Positions 1-12,247 of a DNA stretch of 64,000 bases are shown piece by piece. Position 1 is the first letter of the stretch. The number at the start of each line of letters is the position of its first letter. The stretch lies in NCBI RefSeq assembly GCF_003473485.1, contig NC_053045.1, positions 51,564,494-51,628,493 on the forward strand, written 5' to 3'. Below the pieces are notes generated by a model. That model saw only the letters and a list, made by a program, of their open reading frames with translations. It did not search any database and was not told where the DNA came from. This DNA is from Medicago truncatula. Taxonomy: Eukaryota > Streptophyta > Magnoliopsida > Fabales > Fabaceae. The translations under genes and the position numbers were made by a program.

Positions 1-255
1 GTAGATATAGCTTTTGGAAACAATGGCGATCTCACGATGTTTGGAATCAAACGGACGGCAACGATTCGCACGATAATTGGAAACGACGGTAATTCTGGAA
101 CGAGAGAATTGAACAATCAAGATGGAAAAAAAAATTATGAACAAAATTTATGAACGTATATGGGTTGAATTTGATGTGAAATTTTAATTGTTACAAGCCC
201 TATAGTGTAAATTAATTAAGATTGTACACCTAAATATAATTAAATAAAAATTAAA
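1..255. other. A+T-rich flank, no gene seen
   Basis: Noncoding A+T-rich sequence. No reading frame with recognisable protein similarity was seen. Confidence 0.5.
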
Positions 256-756
256 GGGTTAAATATGTTTTTGGTCCCTATAAATATACCAACTTTTCAT
301 TGTAGTCCCGTTAAAATTTTCCTTCAACTTTTAATCCCTATAAAATTTTCAGTCACTATTTTTAGTCCCTATTTTTATGTTTATTTTGTATTTTTTAATG
401 AAATTGTGTAGAAACGTGTAGAATATTGTAAAAAAAAAAAATCACAAAAAAGGTTAGAATTTTTTAACAAAACACAAATTTAATATGAATTTTTAACCGT
501 AAAAAATGTAAAAATTCATATCAAATTGATGTTTTTTTAAAAATTTCTAATATTTTTAGGAAGTGATTTTTATAATATTATGAATGTTTCTAAAAAAATT
601 TATTCAAAAATATGAATTCTACATATGAGTTTACTTTAAAAGAGGGACCAAAAGTAGTGATTGAAAATTTTATAGGGACTAAAAGTTGAAGGAAAATTTT
701 AGAGGGACTAAAACGAAAAGTTGATATATTTATAGGAACAAAAACATATATAACCA
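256..756. mobile_element. MULE-type MITE, family with GGGTTAAATATG ends (copy 1)
   Basis: The left end (GGGTTAAATATG, then a tract rich in 'ggtccctataaatat') is mirrored in inverted form at the right end ('gggactaaaacgaaaagtt' leading to 'acatatataacc'). The nine bases before it (247-255, aaaattaaa) are repeated exactly after it (757-765). A 9-bp target duplication with long terminal inverted repeats is the signature of Mutator-like elements. There is no coding capacity, so it is non-autonomous. A second copy lies at 27953-28444 with its own 9-bp duplication. Confidence 0.85.
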
Positions 757-1931
757 AAAATTAAAAGTTACCTTATTAAAATTGATTTTTTTTTATAGAA
801 AAATTGACTCATTTATTTGACATTTAATGTTACATTTGTATATTATATTTTGATTGATTGATATCTTAAAAAGGTAAATACCCCCTAAACAAGAGAGGAT
901 AATCTAGTCCTCACCAATTAGTATGCTATATTAATAAATGTGAATAGATTTTATTTAGCTTTCATAACATATATAGACATTAATAATAAAAAAAGGGTTT
1001 TGTTAACAAATGCCCTAAGAGCATTGTTTAAAAACCCATAAAAAGAAATTATGTCTTGAAAATGTAAGTTAAACCCTTCTTGAAGTTATAACCGTACAAT
1101 TTTCAATACAAAAGTTGCTACTTTTAGATGCTTAAACAATGTTCTTAGAGTACTTGTTAACATTTTCAAAAAAAATATATATTCAACATACTTTTGATAG
1201 CTTAACCTTACGAGAGTTTCAATATGAGATGTTAGATTTAACAAAAACAAACGCAATTACAACTCTCGCTGTTTGCAGAAACACAGTCGTAGGAGAGTGA
1301 TTCACAAATGGAAACGCTCTCTCATATTTGTTGTTAATGTGAAACTGAGTGGAGGCTTAAACAAAGTGAAATCAGTGGTTCAGGTGACCCTAAACTATAG
1401 TCATATTGGACCAAACCCATTTTGATAACTATAGTCCCCTTGTATCTTGTAAAAAAAGTCAGATTATGCATAGAATTAGTAATTAATTTGTTGTATTCAA
1501 GTGTTAGTTTAGTTCCGCATCAATCAAGAATTAGCTAAATATTAGATATATAACATATGTGACTCACATACTTGATCTTGTAAAGTTTTTAGTAGACATA
1601 TAATATCCAATCTAGTGATGGTTCTATATTATTAACCTAGATTGGATATAAATATACCAAGTTCATCTCTTAAGCCTATACCAATTTCAACCTTTCTTTG
1701 ATGCTCCAAGAATGACGCGTCAATGTTACATTTGCTGAAATTTTGATGAGGATGTAGGTGAAAAGAGACGTGATTCAGGACATCAATATTTTCACATGCT
1801 AACAAAATAAGAAAAAAAAATCTTATTTTTTGTTGCCTTTAATTTAAGAATCAAACATACGAAGATGAAAACTTTGTGGGTAAAAAGTGTGTAATATCAC
1901 CTTTATGAAATTATAACAAGCTCCAGATTTG
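757..1931. other. Intergenic, no gene; contains one small foldback
   Basis: A+T-rich intergenic DNA. Apart from the foldback at 995-1167, no coding or RNA signal was recognised. Confidence 0.5.
995..1167. repeat. Small foldback (MITE-like)
   Basis: About 37 bp at the left end (GGGTTTTGTTAACAAATGCC...) is an imperfect inverted copy of the right end, whose reverse complement begins GAAAATGTTAACAAGTACTC. Both arms contain GTTAACAA and CATTGTTTAA. The flanks are A-rich and no convincing target duplication could be assigned, so the superfamily is open. Confidence 0.55.
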
Positions 1932-2643
1932 TTAATTTATTGGGGAAATTAAAACAACTAGCACAATGAACATTAATAAACAAACATCTTTAGTAGATTT
2001 GGTGATCTTGGTATACATGCATAAACTCGTAAAATAAATTACAAAATAAAACAATTTCGAGCATTGACCACAACATACATTAAAACTCAATAATGTTACA
2101 AACGCATAAATATCAGTAAATCTCTTAAAGCTGTCAATATTTCCCACATACATAATACAAATAGTTGACCAATAAACCTTATTCATTACTGCAACCAAAT
2201 AGACTAAGAAATTCCCCAAATACCCACATATCACAATTTTTAGGATCATAGTCAAAACCATCGGGAAAAAGCATCTCTAAGAGTTTGCTTTCAATTAAAT
2301 CCAACTCTAGAATAACATCCTTTCATTGAATCTTCATGTAAAGCCAACCAGTAAAGAGCCCCATCAAAGAGCGAGCCTACTACACAATACTATCATTAGA
2401 GAAGACAATATTGATATAAGGGAAATTAGTACCCTTAAGTTCTTTCCGGTTATTATCTCTCAATGAGAAAAGCTCCAAACTCAAATAAATATGATCATAT
2501 ATGGTTAGATCAAACATCAAAACCATAAAATAATCATCTCTTAATTGATGATACCAAAAACCATATAGATAACAAAAATATGTGAAGGCGGTCATTGTCT
2601 CATCTATAACTTGATTAATGTTAACTTTTAACCTATTGGCCAA
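1932..2643 (-). pseudogene. F-box-associated (kelch-type) gene remnant
   Basis: On the minus strand, starting near 2643, the translation contains LRDDYFMVLMFD, LELFSLRDNNRKELKGT and FPYIN. These blocks are characteristic of the C-terminal F-box-associated interaction domain of the large legume F-box family, which supplies substrate-binding subunits of SCF ubiquitin ligases. After an in-frame stop near 2380 the domain continues in other frames: GSLFDGALYWLALHEDSMK, then, after a frameshift, DVILELDLIESKLLEMLFP and CDMWVFGEFLSLFG. At least one stop and one frameshift separate pieces that belong together, so this is a decayed copy. No F-box motif itself was found upstream. Confidence 0.7.
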
Positions 2644-2941
2644 TGGCCAACCATGTTAACAACACCTTGTGTATACAAACAACTAAAGAAATAGGTTTGA
2701 AGTTCAACAAGGATTGTTGACTATCCTTTTTCAGAATGAACACATAAATGTACAATTTAATCCTTTGAAAAGTTTTCCGCTAAAATGGTGCGGGTTCAAA
2801 CATGCACCTCAAATTAAATATACCAAACTAGATCGTCAACCCGTGCGACGCACGGGTCATATTCCCCGTAAAATTTGGGATGTAGTATATCATAGAAAAA
2901 AGTTGATGTTAAAAAGATAGTATATATAAAATTTCGTATCC

Positions 2942-3080
2942 CCGTGAGCTTAGCTCAGTTGGTAGGGATATTGCATATTATATGCAGGAGCCGGGGTTCG
3001 AACCCCGGACACTCCACTTCTCCACAATTAAATTGTGTGAGCTCTAGCCACTAGGCTACTTGACCAAAAAAAAAAAAAAA
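2942..3080 (+). mobile_element. tRNA-derived SINE (copy 1)
   Basis: It begins GTGAGCTTAGCTCAGTTGG (tRNA-like box A) and carries GGGGTTCGAACCCCGG (box B). It continues past the tRNA-like part to a shared tail ('ctagccactaggctacttgacc') and ends in a run of 15 A. The same head, tail and orientation recur at 12110-12247, 33215-33350 and, truncated, at 46811-46881. It is therefore a SINE family rather than a working tRNA gene. Flanking duplications are not clear for this copy. Confidence 0.8.
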
Positions 3081-3116
3081 TTTGTACCATCCTAATTCCT
3101 CTAAATGCTTAATACA

Positions 3117-5264
3117 CACTACTAAAAAAACGCGATTTAGAGACGGATTTTAGGAAGGGAAAGTAATCCCTCACTAATTGTGACGGATTTAGGGACGGAT
3201 TTTCGAATTTCTCACAAAAGTTAAGTTACCAAACATTAGTAACGGAATTATCTAAATATCTGTCACTAAATATCCGTGACTAAATCCCTCACTAAAGTTA
3301 TTAGTTGAATGTTTGCGACGAAATTTGATATGAACTTTATCCCTATCTAATGTATCCCTCACTAAAACCCTCACTAATATCTCTATCTAATGTATCCCTC
3401 ACTAAAAAGTAAAAACCTCACTAAATTCATTAGCCAAAACTGAATTATTTCCCCCTCATTTATTTTCACGTTTTGGTTTCCCTCCTCTCAAACTAAAACA
3501 TTCCCCCTTTTTTTTTTGGTTTCACAAACCCCCAAAATAATTTTCCCACAAACTCCATACTCAAACCCAAGATGAACTCACAAACCCTAAAATAAAATTA
3601 ACCATTAATTTTCCCCAAAACTTCAATCACTCTCTCAGATGAACAAATTTTTCCAATTCACTCTCAAAACTGAATCACTCTCTTAGAACAGTGCTAAATC
3701 ACAACCTTTTTCCATAACAATTTTAAATCGCAGCCTCTTTCCACTCTCTACCTCTCAACTGCATCGCAAGCTCTCTCCTTCTTAGATCTGAATCCCAACC
3801 TCTCACCTTAGCAAGGTTCAGTGATTTCTTCTCTTTGTTAGGGTTTCAATTTGAAATTTCTTACCATTCTCATCAATTTCTTCTGAATTTGAAGCTAATT
3901 TTTCTAGTATATGTGTTCAATTTGTAGATTCTTCTGAATTTGAAGCTGAATTTGTATATCTTCACTAAATCTGACTCCCAAAATCATCACGGTAACCACT
4001 ATCAATCTCAGAATTTATTTGTTATTTTTTTAATTTTTTTTTAATATTTTTTCTCTTCAGTGAAGTTATTGTTTGTGATACTTATTTTTCTGATGTTGTT
4101 TTAACTTACACATTAACTGTTATTTTTGTCATGGCCATATGGAAGTGAAGCTTGTTGAAACAAAGGGAATGGAATCTTACATTTGGATTTTGGGTTTGAA
4201 TTTTTTCTGTTATGTGATATGGTGTTGAAAACATTTAGAGTTATAGGGTTTGTAAGTTTTAGATTGTGTTATGTAAATTCAGAACATTTGAGGTCAATAT
4301 GATTTTGTTATGACCTTTCTTGGATGATGTTGTATGATTGTTTTACTTGTGATGTTTGTTTTTATTGTTTTGCATGGCCAATATTTGGAGTTATGTACTT
4401 TGCTTTTAATGCCTAAGTCATTTGAAGATAATGCGCTTGAAATCTATCCTCACGTCACATATTAGCATGACTTTGCAATTAAGGTAATGTTTTGAAGTGG
4501 TAAATTTCATAGGTCTGTTATGAAGTAGGAAAATTGCATGTATTACACTTGAATAAATGCTTTTTACCTTATTGAGAAAATGAATTGACCCCTCTTAATC
4601 ATCTTTCGATGAAACAAGGCTGCTGTGTTTTTTCTGCTGCTGGTCTGAGTGTTTTCTCTGTGCAGGGGGGTGCTGACAGCATTTGGGGCCTGTTTTCCAT
4701 GACTGTTTTTTATGCCTAGTGGACTCTGTGTGTGTTGTGTGTGTTTTTGTGCTGTTTTTAGGCCATTGAGGTGTTTGAATAGCAGCAGTTTCAGACCTGT
4801 TATTTATCATTCAAATTTTACATATTAAGAAATAAGTGCGACGAGTAATTGTATTGATAAGTCACATGAATACAAGATAATTTGAGACACACTTAAGTAC
4901 TGAACTAGTCACACTATTTGTCTAAGAAATGTTTTTACAAAAGAGCACACTTTAGAGTTGAACCTTCTTTTCTCTCACAATAGATCTAGAAACAAATTTG
5001 ATTTCTTTAAAATTGATTTCATGAATGGCGTTGCTAGTTACACTTTAGAGTTTCAATTAGTGACGGATTTATATAATTAGTGAGTGATTGTATCCGTGTC
5101 AATTAGGGACGGAAACCAAAATCCCTCACTAATATTTAGCAAAGCCAATATTCTTAAGGGATTACCGATCGTCACTAAATCCGTCACTAAATTAGTTTGT
5201 GAGGGAATTATGGTAGTTTAGTGACGGATTTCTACCCTCTCTAAAATTGATTTTTTTAGTAGTG
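3117..5264. mobile_element. Non-autonomous CACTA element A
   Basis: The ends form a 14-bp perfect terminal inverted repeat (CACTACTAAAAAAA at 3117 and its complement ending at 5264). The trinucleotide ACA occurs immediately outside both ends (3114-3116 and 5265-5267), the 3-bp duplication expected of CACTA/En-Spm transposons. Subterminal regions carry repeated motifs of the type GTGACGGATTT in both orientations, as expected for transposase-binding sites. The 2.1-kb interior has no transposase frame. It resembles a 5' leader with an intron (C+T-rich tract, 'ttagggtttcaatttg', T-rich stretch). Confidence 0.9.
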
Positions 5265-5860
5265 ACATAACTAATTGCTTTAGCCCCATTGATATTAACA
5301 TCATTCATCATTTGTTTAGTAGAGCTATGACTAAAATAAGTAGAACTCCGACTTAATGATTTAAAGAACAATTCATTTTTATAACCATATAATTAATGAA
5401 ATTGTAAAAGTTGATCTGATGGTAGCATCAAGATCTATAGCAACAAAAGCAAAGTATTATTAAAAGCTTAATTATGTTAACTTATTTGCAGACTAAACAT
5501 ATTATATACTTATTATGTAGAGACTATTTAGAAAAACAACTGCACAAAATAGAAATGAGTTACAATAGTATAACTACAACAATGTTTAAAAGAAACCACT
5601 GTTTTAAAGAATGAATTAAAACGATTTATAATAGAAATATAGCTCTTGTCTAAGGTTTTTGTTAACTAATGTTCAAATCACTACTATTTAATTCATCTTT
5701 CAAAGATTTTAACATCTACCAAATGGTTTTTATTTATCTAATAAGTAACTTTAACATCAACCATAATCTCTTAGTCGCATCTGACCTATAAAAAAACCTT
5801 TCAAAAAAAACACAAATCATTTTTCATAAATCATAATCTACCAAATGGTTATTATCTCTA

Positions 5861-5899
<39 letters not shown>

Positions 5900-6290
5900 A
5901 TGTCTCAGCAAGATATAGGCCTGCACAATTTCCACCCATTTTACGATTTATTTACCATCATATCTGATGAACTAACACATTGTTGCCTGCATAAATTTGG
6001 AGGAAACGAACTTCCTTGCATAAACTAAGTCGTTACAAAACATTTAAATTGCATAGTTGCTATTCCTCATAAAACTAATTAAATTTGTATATGCCTGAGC
6101 ACTACCTCTATAGTACCAATACCAATCTATTAAGCAAGAGAAATCATTTTTATAGTGATAAGATGCCACAAATAGATAACTAACGGAAGCAACAACATAG
6201 TCTTGTATAGGTATCACATAGCTTAGCATCCTAATTACTATTAAAAAAACTTCCCGTCCCTGCACTAACCATATGTAATTGACCAAATAT
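5265..6290. other. Intergenic, no gene; 34-bp poly(A) tract
   Basis: Noncoding A+T-rich spacer between the two CACTA elements. The only distinctive item is an uninterrupted run of 34 A at 5862-5895. I looked for a retroposed copy upstream of it and found none. Confidence 0.5.
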
Positions 6291-9200
6291 CACTACTACA
6301 ATAATGGCAATTGGTAACACTTGAAAATTGTAACTAAATCAAGAAAAATGTTACTAATTAAATTTAGCAATACTTGAACAATTGTTAGGTAAAGCCCGTG
6401 TTACTAAAGTGTTTTAGTTACATTTTATAGTACTATCTGTAACAATCAAAAAGTGTCGCAAATGGTACCTTATTGTAACACTTTTTGTATCACTTGTAAC
6501 AATAAAAAAGTGTTACATTTATAATTTTTGAGGAGTTGTAAAAAGTGTCGCAAAATTGTCTAAACTAATTTTTTTTAATTTACTAAATTTGTCTTTGCTT
6601 AGACTTCATTCATATTTGAATTAACCAATATTAGATACAAGTTTTAATAACTAGTTTGAATTACATACTCTATAAAAGTTCCCCTCTTCTCTGTTCTTAT
6701 TCTTGCATGACGAAAATAAACTATGCAACACAATTTAAACTATACAACACAATTTGAATTACATACAAAAATGATTACAATTAAGTTTTCATCCAACACA
6801 ATTTCCCATTCTCTTTAAGGTCATCAAGCTGCACATGAGAAATGCAAGCCTCTTTAATCTCCTTTGTCTTGTGCCGTTGCTTATCCGCAATCATCTTCAT
6901 AATGTTCTGCCTGCAAGATTGCAGAATTTGGTGGCTATCATAGATTCAGTGGAGGATGTCTTCATAGTGGCCACTAATCTTAAGGTGTCACATGAATAAC
7001 AATTCAATTCTAGTCAGCCTATTCAATCAAACACACCAAAAGAATAAGCAAAGATAATTCATAAAATAAGAATATTATTAGAAATTGAGTTCAATAACAC
7101 AAAATCAATTAAATTTGGGATAAACATAGTACCTTTTTTCTTAAGTTTCTCATGTTTTGCCTTGCGCTTAGCTGCTTTATCCAAATAATGTTGTTTATCC
7201 TGATTAAATAATATAATCAATTTTAAAAGACAAATCTTACTTAAGTTGATCATATTGCATTGCATGTGTTGTTATATACTAGAGGACTTACTTCATTACT
7301 CATGGAGTTCCATGCTTTAATAGCCATTTTATTAACACCAGAATTTCGTAATATGGCAGACCCTGATAATGGAAATGGTGCAACTCTAATTTCTTTTTTA
7401 CCATCAAAACCTTTTTTATCTTTTCTCCACCTATGTTTGGGGTCTAAAAATCTCCGATGACTCATATAACATGTCTTTCTACTATGTTTTAAGTACATTG
7501 AGCATGTGTCATAACTACATACAGGGCATGCCAACTTTCCACTTGTACTCCAACCTGACAACATAGTATACGCAGGCAAGTCACTTATAGTCCAAAGTAA
7601 TGCCGCGTGTGCTTCAAATAATTGTTTGCTAGAAGCATCATAAACTTCAAACCCTCTCTCCCATAACTCTTTTAACTCATCAATTAGAGGTTCCAAATAG
7701 ACATCAATATTTCTCTTCGGGGAAGAAGGACCGGGAATAAGTAAAGATAGCATCAAGTAAGGTTGTTTCATACACTCCCATGGAGCCAAGTTATAATTCA
7801 TTAAAACTACCGGCCAAATATTATATTTGCTGCCCATAGTTTTGTAAGGATTAAATCCATCACTCGCTAACCCAAGCCTTACATTTCGAGGATCAGATGC
7901 AAAATTCGTATGTAGAGAGTCGAATGTTTTCCAGGCAATAGAATCTGCTGGATGCCTTAGTTTTCCATCTTTAGTCCGACCTTCATGATGCCATTTCATT
8001 AAATGAGCAGTTTTTGAAGACATAAACAACTTCTTGATTCTTGGTTTTAAAGGAAAATATCTCAAAACTTTAGCTGGAATGGGAGGTGAAGTTACCTTGC
8101 AAGGTACTTTTCTGTTAGATTTTGGAACCTCACGTTTTTTGTATCTAGAAAGACCACACTTAGGACATGTATCTTCATTCTCGTATTCCTTCCGATATAG
8201 GATACAATCATTAGGACAAGCATGAATTTTCTCATAACTAAAACCTAAGTCCTTAATGATATACTTGCAATCTTGGAAAGTTGATGGTAAACAAGAGTTT
8301 TCAGGAAGCAATTCAATTAATAGTTGTAGCAACATATTAAATGACAAGTTGCTCCAACCATAAAGATTCTTAATGTGCAACAAACGAACAATGATCGATA
8401 ACTTAGTGAAATTTTTACAACCAGGATATACTTCTTGTTGCGCATCATGTACTAATTTGTAAAACCTAGTTGCGTCCTCATCAAGATCTTCACTATCGTC
8501 ATCATAGATATCATCAAACTCACCGTTACTAAATTTCTTTTCAATAAAAGTATCCTCTAAGAGCCCATCCAAGTCATCGTGCAAGTTATATTTTTCATGG
8601 TTTTTATCATAGGGTTTTCTTGAAGATAGTCCCTCTCCATGAAAAATCCATTTCTTATAACTTGCATCAAATCCGTCACAAAACAAATGCTCAAACACAT
8701 CCTCTCGATTACCCCAACTACAATTCTTACAGTTCTTACATGGACACAATATTTCATTCCCTTCAGCTACAGTACGAAATGCAAAATCGAGAAAATTATG
8801 CAAGCCATACAAGTACCTTATTGAAGATCTCTTCTCATGTAACCAGCTCTTATCCATCCTTATAGATGCTCTCTGCCTCTGCATTGTAGTCATATATAAA
8901 GATCGTTTGTTAGTAACAAAGCTTAACACCATAAACTAAATCTAGAACAATTCATCACTATATCTAAAACTATGTCATTCTCTGCCTCATCAAACAAATC
9001 TTAAAATGGCAATTCATTGAAGCATTTTATCAAACAGAAAACATACAAGAACTCAAAATTCCATTGGATATTCTGAAACACTAAAAATTTCGTTGAAGCA
9101 TTTTATCAAACAGAAAACATACAAGTTAATTTCAATTCATAACTCAAAAAATTGAGTTAAATTGCAATTCATAACAGAAACACAGCATGGATCGACGATA

Positions 9201-9797
9201 ATTTTGATGAGATCTAAACGAAATCGAAAGCGCGGAAGCAGAAACGAAGGCGAATAACAGAAGAAAATATGAGAAATGTTACCTTAGAAAGAAAGAGTGA
9301 AGCTCGATGGATGAATTGTGTAGCTCGATGGTGAGATTCGACGATTCGACGGTGAGATTCGACGGTGAGAGTTCGACGATGAAGTGATGAGTTTAACAGT
9401 GAAGAGAGGTGGATTTGACGGTGAAGCTCAATTGAGTTTGGCGGTGGAGAGAGAATCCACGACGGTGGAGCGCGATGGTGGGTTCGGCGATGAAGCAAGA
9501 TGGTGAAGAGAGAACGATGAAAAGTGTGACATTTTTTTTAAGCATAAAATGAAATATAAGTGTGACATTTTTTTGAGAGATATATAAGTGACATGTAATC
9601 AAAAATTGAAATAATGTATTAATATATTAATTAAAAATAGTGTTAAGTGGGTTCATTGTGTGTTTTTCCCTCACAGTATAGAAAATAGTGTTACGTTAGT
9701 AACATTTCTTTAAAAATGTTCCTAAAAATGGTTAAACAGTAACAATTATTTTCTTTGTTGCACGCTTGTGTTGCTAAATGTCAAGTGTGTAGTAGTG
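6291..9797 (-). mobile_element. CACTA element B carrying a truncated TNP2 gene
   Basis: The ends are CACTACTACA at 6291 and the inverted TGTAGTAGTG ending at 9797. The trinucleotide TAT flanks both sides (6288-6290 and 9798-9800) as a 3-bp target duplication. Both subterminal regions are crowded with GTAACA/TGTTAC-type repeats (for example around 6320-6540 and 9690-9780). The element is 3507 bp, short for an autonomous En/Spm member, and encodes on the minus strand an N-terminal TNP2 transposase fragment. The 9300-9530 stretch upstream of that gene is a degenerate 'cgacggtgaga' repeat, probably leader. Confidence 0.92.
7133..8857 (-). CDS. TNP2-like transposase, truncated and fused to an HMG-box-like tail
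   Basis: From Met at 8857 the frame runs to 7292 (522 codons), where GAA is followed by a good donor (GTAAGT). A short second exon (7199-7133, after TTTAATCAG) continues in frame for 22 codons. The N-terminus, with the CPCKNCKN cluster and the FLFCDGF-like block, is the transposase-associated domain. The middle (CPNDCILYRKEYEN, CPKCGLSRYKK, RKTCYMSHRRFL) is the TNP2/transposase_21 family. The family normally continues with an HNLDVMHIEKN-type block; here it stops after PLSGSAILRN. It is replaced by NKMAIKAWNSMSNE plus DKQHYLDKAAKRKAKHEKL, which aligns with helices II-III of plant HMGB boxes. Catalytic activity is unlikely. The exon-2 donor (GTACTA) is weak and the 3' end of the transcript is unresolved. 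Confidence 0.8.
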
Positions 9798-12109
9798 TAT
9801 TAATTAGGATATGTACATCAAATAAAGTAGTATATTGGAAAAAATTCAACCAACTTGGCATCCAAATGAAGTTTACATGATTAAGGAATACAAATTAAGG
9901 AACTTTACACGAAACTTTGCAGAACTCAATAGTCAATATCAATATCCCAAATATAACATAACTCCTAAAAAATCTAATACTATAATTCTTCATAGAACTT
10001 TCAATTGTAAATTTTTTATTTCAAGCTACATGATCATTTTTCTTTCAATCTTCACAACATTGAATTTGGCTACTAAAAAACCACTGAAATCTGCAAAAAT
10101 AGATAATCAAAGTATCAATTTTAGATCAATAGATATGTCATAAAATGGTCAAAAGACACAGAGATTTGATTTTGCATAAATGCAATTAGATTCTTTAAGA
10201 ACAATGCATAAATAGATATGATCCCTCACTTGTGCCTTTGTCTCATGCAATCCTCTACCCTCACCACTGCTAGCGCGTGGAAAGAGACACACTGAAATCC
10301 AGTGAAGTATGGAGCTTATATTGCCGGTACAGACACCTTGCAAGCGACAAAGGGTGTGTCGTGGACACCGGTGCATCAACAAAGAATTGGGATTTTGAAG
10401 CTTAGTTTGGAAGAAGATTGCAGAGTGAGTTTGGTTGACCCATGCATAACAAAAATAAAGCATCACAATTCTGAAAAGTGAATTTGAAATGACTATTGAG
10501 CAAGTGAATTTAGCCCCTTAAAAAATTGATAGCAAAGGCCAAATATTATACTCAACCAAGCAAATAAGCGATGAAATTATAATCCATGAAAAGAAGACGT
10601 GTTTTTAGGGGATCAACTATTCACATGGGTCAAATACCAAACTAATATCATTTTCAGTATATTATGCTAGCAAAACTACATCAACCTAAAATTAACTATC
10701 AACTATTCACATGTTTCACATGTTGTCTATAATTATTGACAAATACTACAAATAAAAAATCGTTTCATACCGACTTTGACTAAATTCAATTTATTCTTTC
10801 TTTTGCTCCTCTTTCACTCAACCATGTAAAGATTGTATTTACATACCAGGAGACCTCAAACAAATTTGTGGGTGCTCCAATTTCTTTTGTTGCTTGCAGT
10901 ATTTGAAATAGTTCATTTGTAGGGGATATAGTTTTCCATAATATAACTTGATGAAGATGTAGAAGAGTAAAATCAATTTCTTATATGGCATAAATGGATC
11001 AAGAAAATTGTAAATGATAGAAAAAACACGTTAACAGGCTTGAATGGAAAAACCCAAAGAAAGAAATCTGGATTTGAAGATGAGATTTCTCGAATAGCGG
11101 TATCAAAACTGCGTCTACGGCAGAAAGCTGCAAAGAAAGTATTCAAAATCTTTCACATGACAGTTCTACTGCAAGTTGAATTCACAAAGAAAATAAAATA
11201 ATTCATTCAAGAAAGTAACAGGATTAAATACAAAAAAAATTAAAGAAAAAAATGAAATAATTGAGAAGAGGAGGATACATGGTTGCAGCGTATACCATAG
11301 TTGAAGGAAATTTGCTCCAATTGAATTGAAACAGAAAAAGGGGCAATTGATATAACTAAAGAAGATTGGTGTAGAAGCCATGTGTTGGAAACAGAAATAC
11401 GTGGGATGTATTCTATGGAAATTAATGCAGTCCAATGTATCAACATAGCACGTTGAGAATTGGAGGAAAAATAGGAGAAAAATTCTCTGATTCTTAACAT
11501 CATTTTGCTGAATTCAATTATTGGAATTCTATTTGAAATTCAAATCTTGATATTTAGAAGGAAATTTTTAGGGAAAATGAATTCAATTATTGGAATTCTA
11601 TTTGAAATTCAAATCTTGATATTTAGAGGGAAATTTTTAGGGCTACACTTAGAGCAATTAATGCAGCAGATTTGAAGCCAAATTTTTAGGGTTAATTGTT
11701 TGCAAACCTAATAACATTAAGGAGGAAGAGATATTTAAATTTACCATCTAAATAGTACTAACAGAACTCTTCAATTTATTCTTAAAAAAAAAAAAAAAGA
11801 ACTCTTCAATTTATATAATTTATGCAAACAAATAATTCACATTAAATAATATGAATTACACGCTAAATTATAATAACTTCACAACTTTTATAATAGAAAA
11901 AAGAAGATGCTATCTTGTACCCTTAGAGCACATTTTAAGCAATCCATAACTAAAAAAAAAAATCTTAAATTTTATGCATTCAATTAATTAAAATAAAAAA
12001 TTAAATTCAAATACAGTAAGCTGATCACTACCTCTACTCATTAGAGTTTATCACTACCTCCACTGAAAACAGCTATCTGAATGTAGTGTGAAACTAAAAT
12101 TAGAATTCT
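9798..12109. other. Intergenic, no recognised gene
   Basis: A+T-rich spacer. Several short frames exist (around 9835-10143, 10149-10466 and 11166-11503). None shows a domain, transit peptide or family resemblance that I can defend. The 11509-11642 direct repeat is listed separately. Confidence 0.45.
11509..11642. repeat. 65-bp tandem duplication
   Basis: The block starting 'tgaattcaattattggaatt' at 11509 is repeated from 11578 with a 69-bp offset and almost no differences ('gaaggaaattttt' versus 'gagggaaattttt'). It looks like a recent local duplication. Confidence 0.85.
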
Positions 12110-12247
12110 TTTTCTTTTTCTATATAATTTAGTGGTTAGAATTCATCTTATAAGATGGATAAATGGGGTGTCTGGGATTTAAACCCCGATCCCTGCATAT
12201 AATAATGCATTGTCCTATCAACTGAGCTATGTTCACGGGACTACTCG
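12110..12247 (-). mobile_element. tRNA-derived SINE (copy 2)
   Basis: The minus strand reads GTGAACATAGCTCAGTTG...CGGGGTTTAAATCCC, the same tRNA-like head as the copy at 2942. The shared 'ttctaaccacta' tail follows. It is flanked by AGAATTCT on both sides (about 12102-12109 and 12250-12257), consistent with a target-site duplication. It lies about 0.7 kb upstream of the oleosin start. Confidence 0.8.

Noticed and set aside
2942..3012. Possible tRNA gene with A and B boxes
   Set aside because: The head is shared with several copies that carry a common non-tRNA tail and A run; this is a SINE family, and the cloverleaf is imperfect.
5862..5895. 34-bp poly(A) as the tail of a retropseudogene
   Set aside because: No gene-like sequence or target duplication was found upstream of it.
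6790..6910. Third exon of the CACTA gene (QNIMKMIADKQRHK...)
   Set aside because: An open stretch exists after TTGCAG, but its phase does not match the proposed exon 2 donor and no family match is evident.
10149..10466. 105-codon minus-strand ORF
   Set aside because: No domain, no conserved block and atypical composition; treated as chance.
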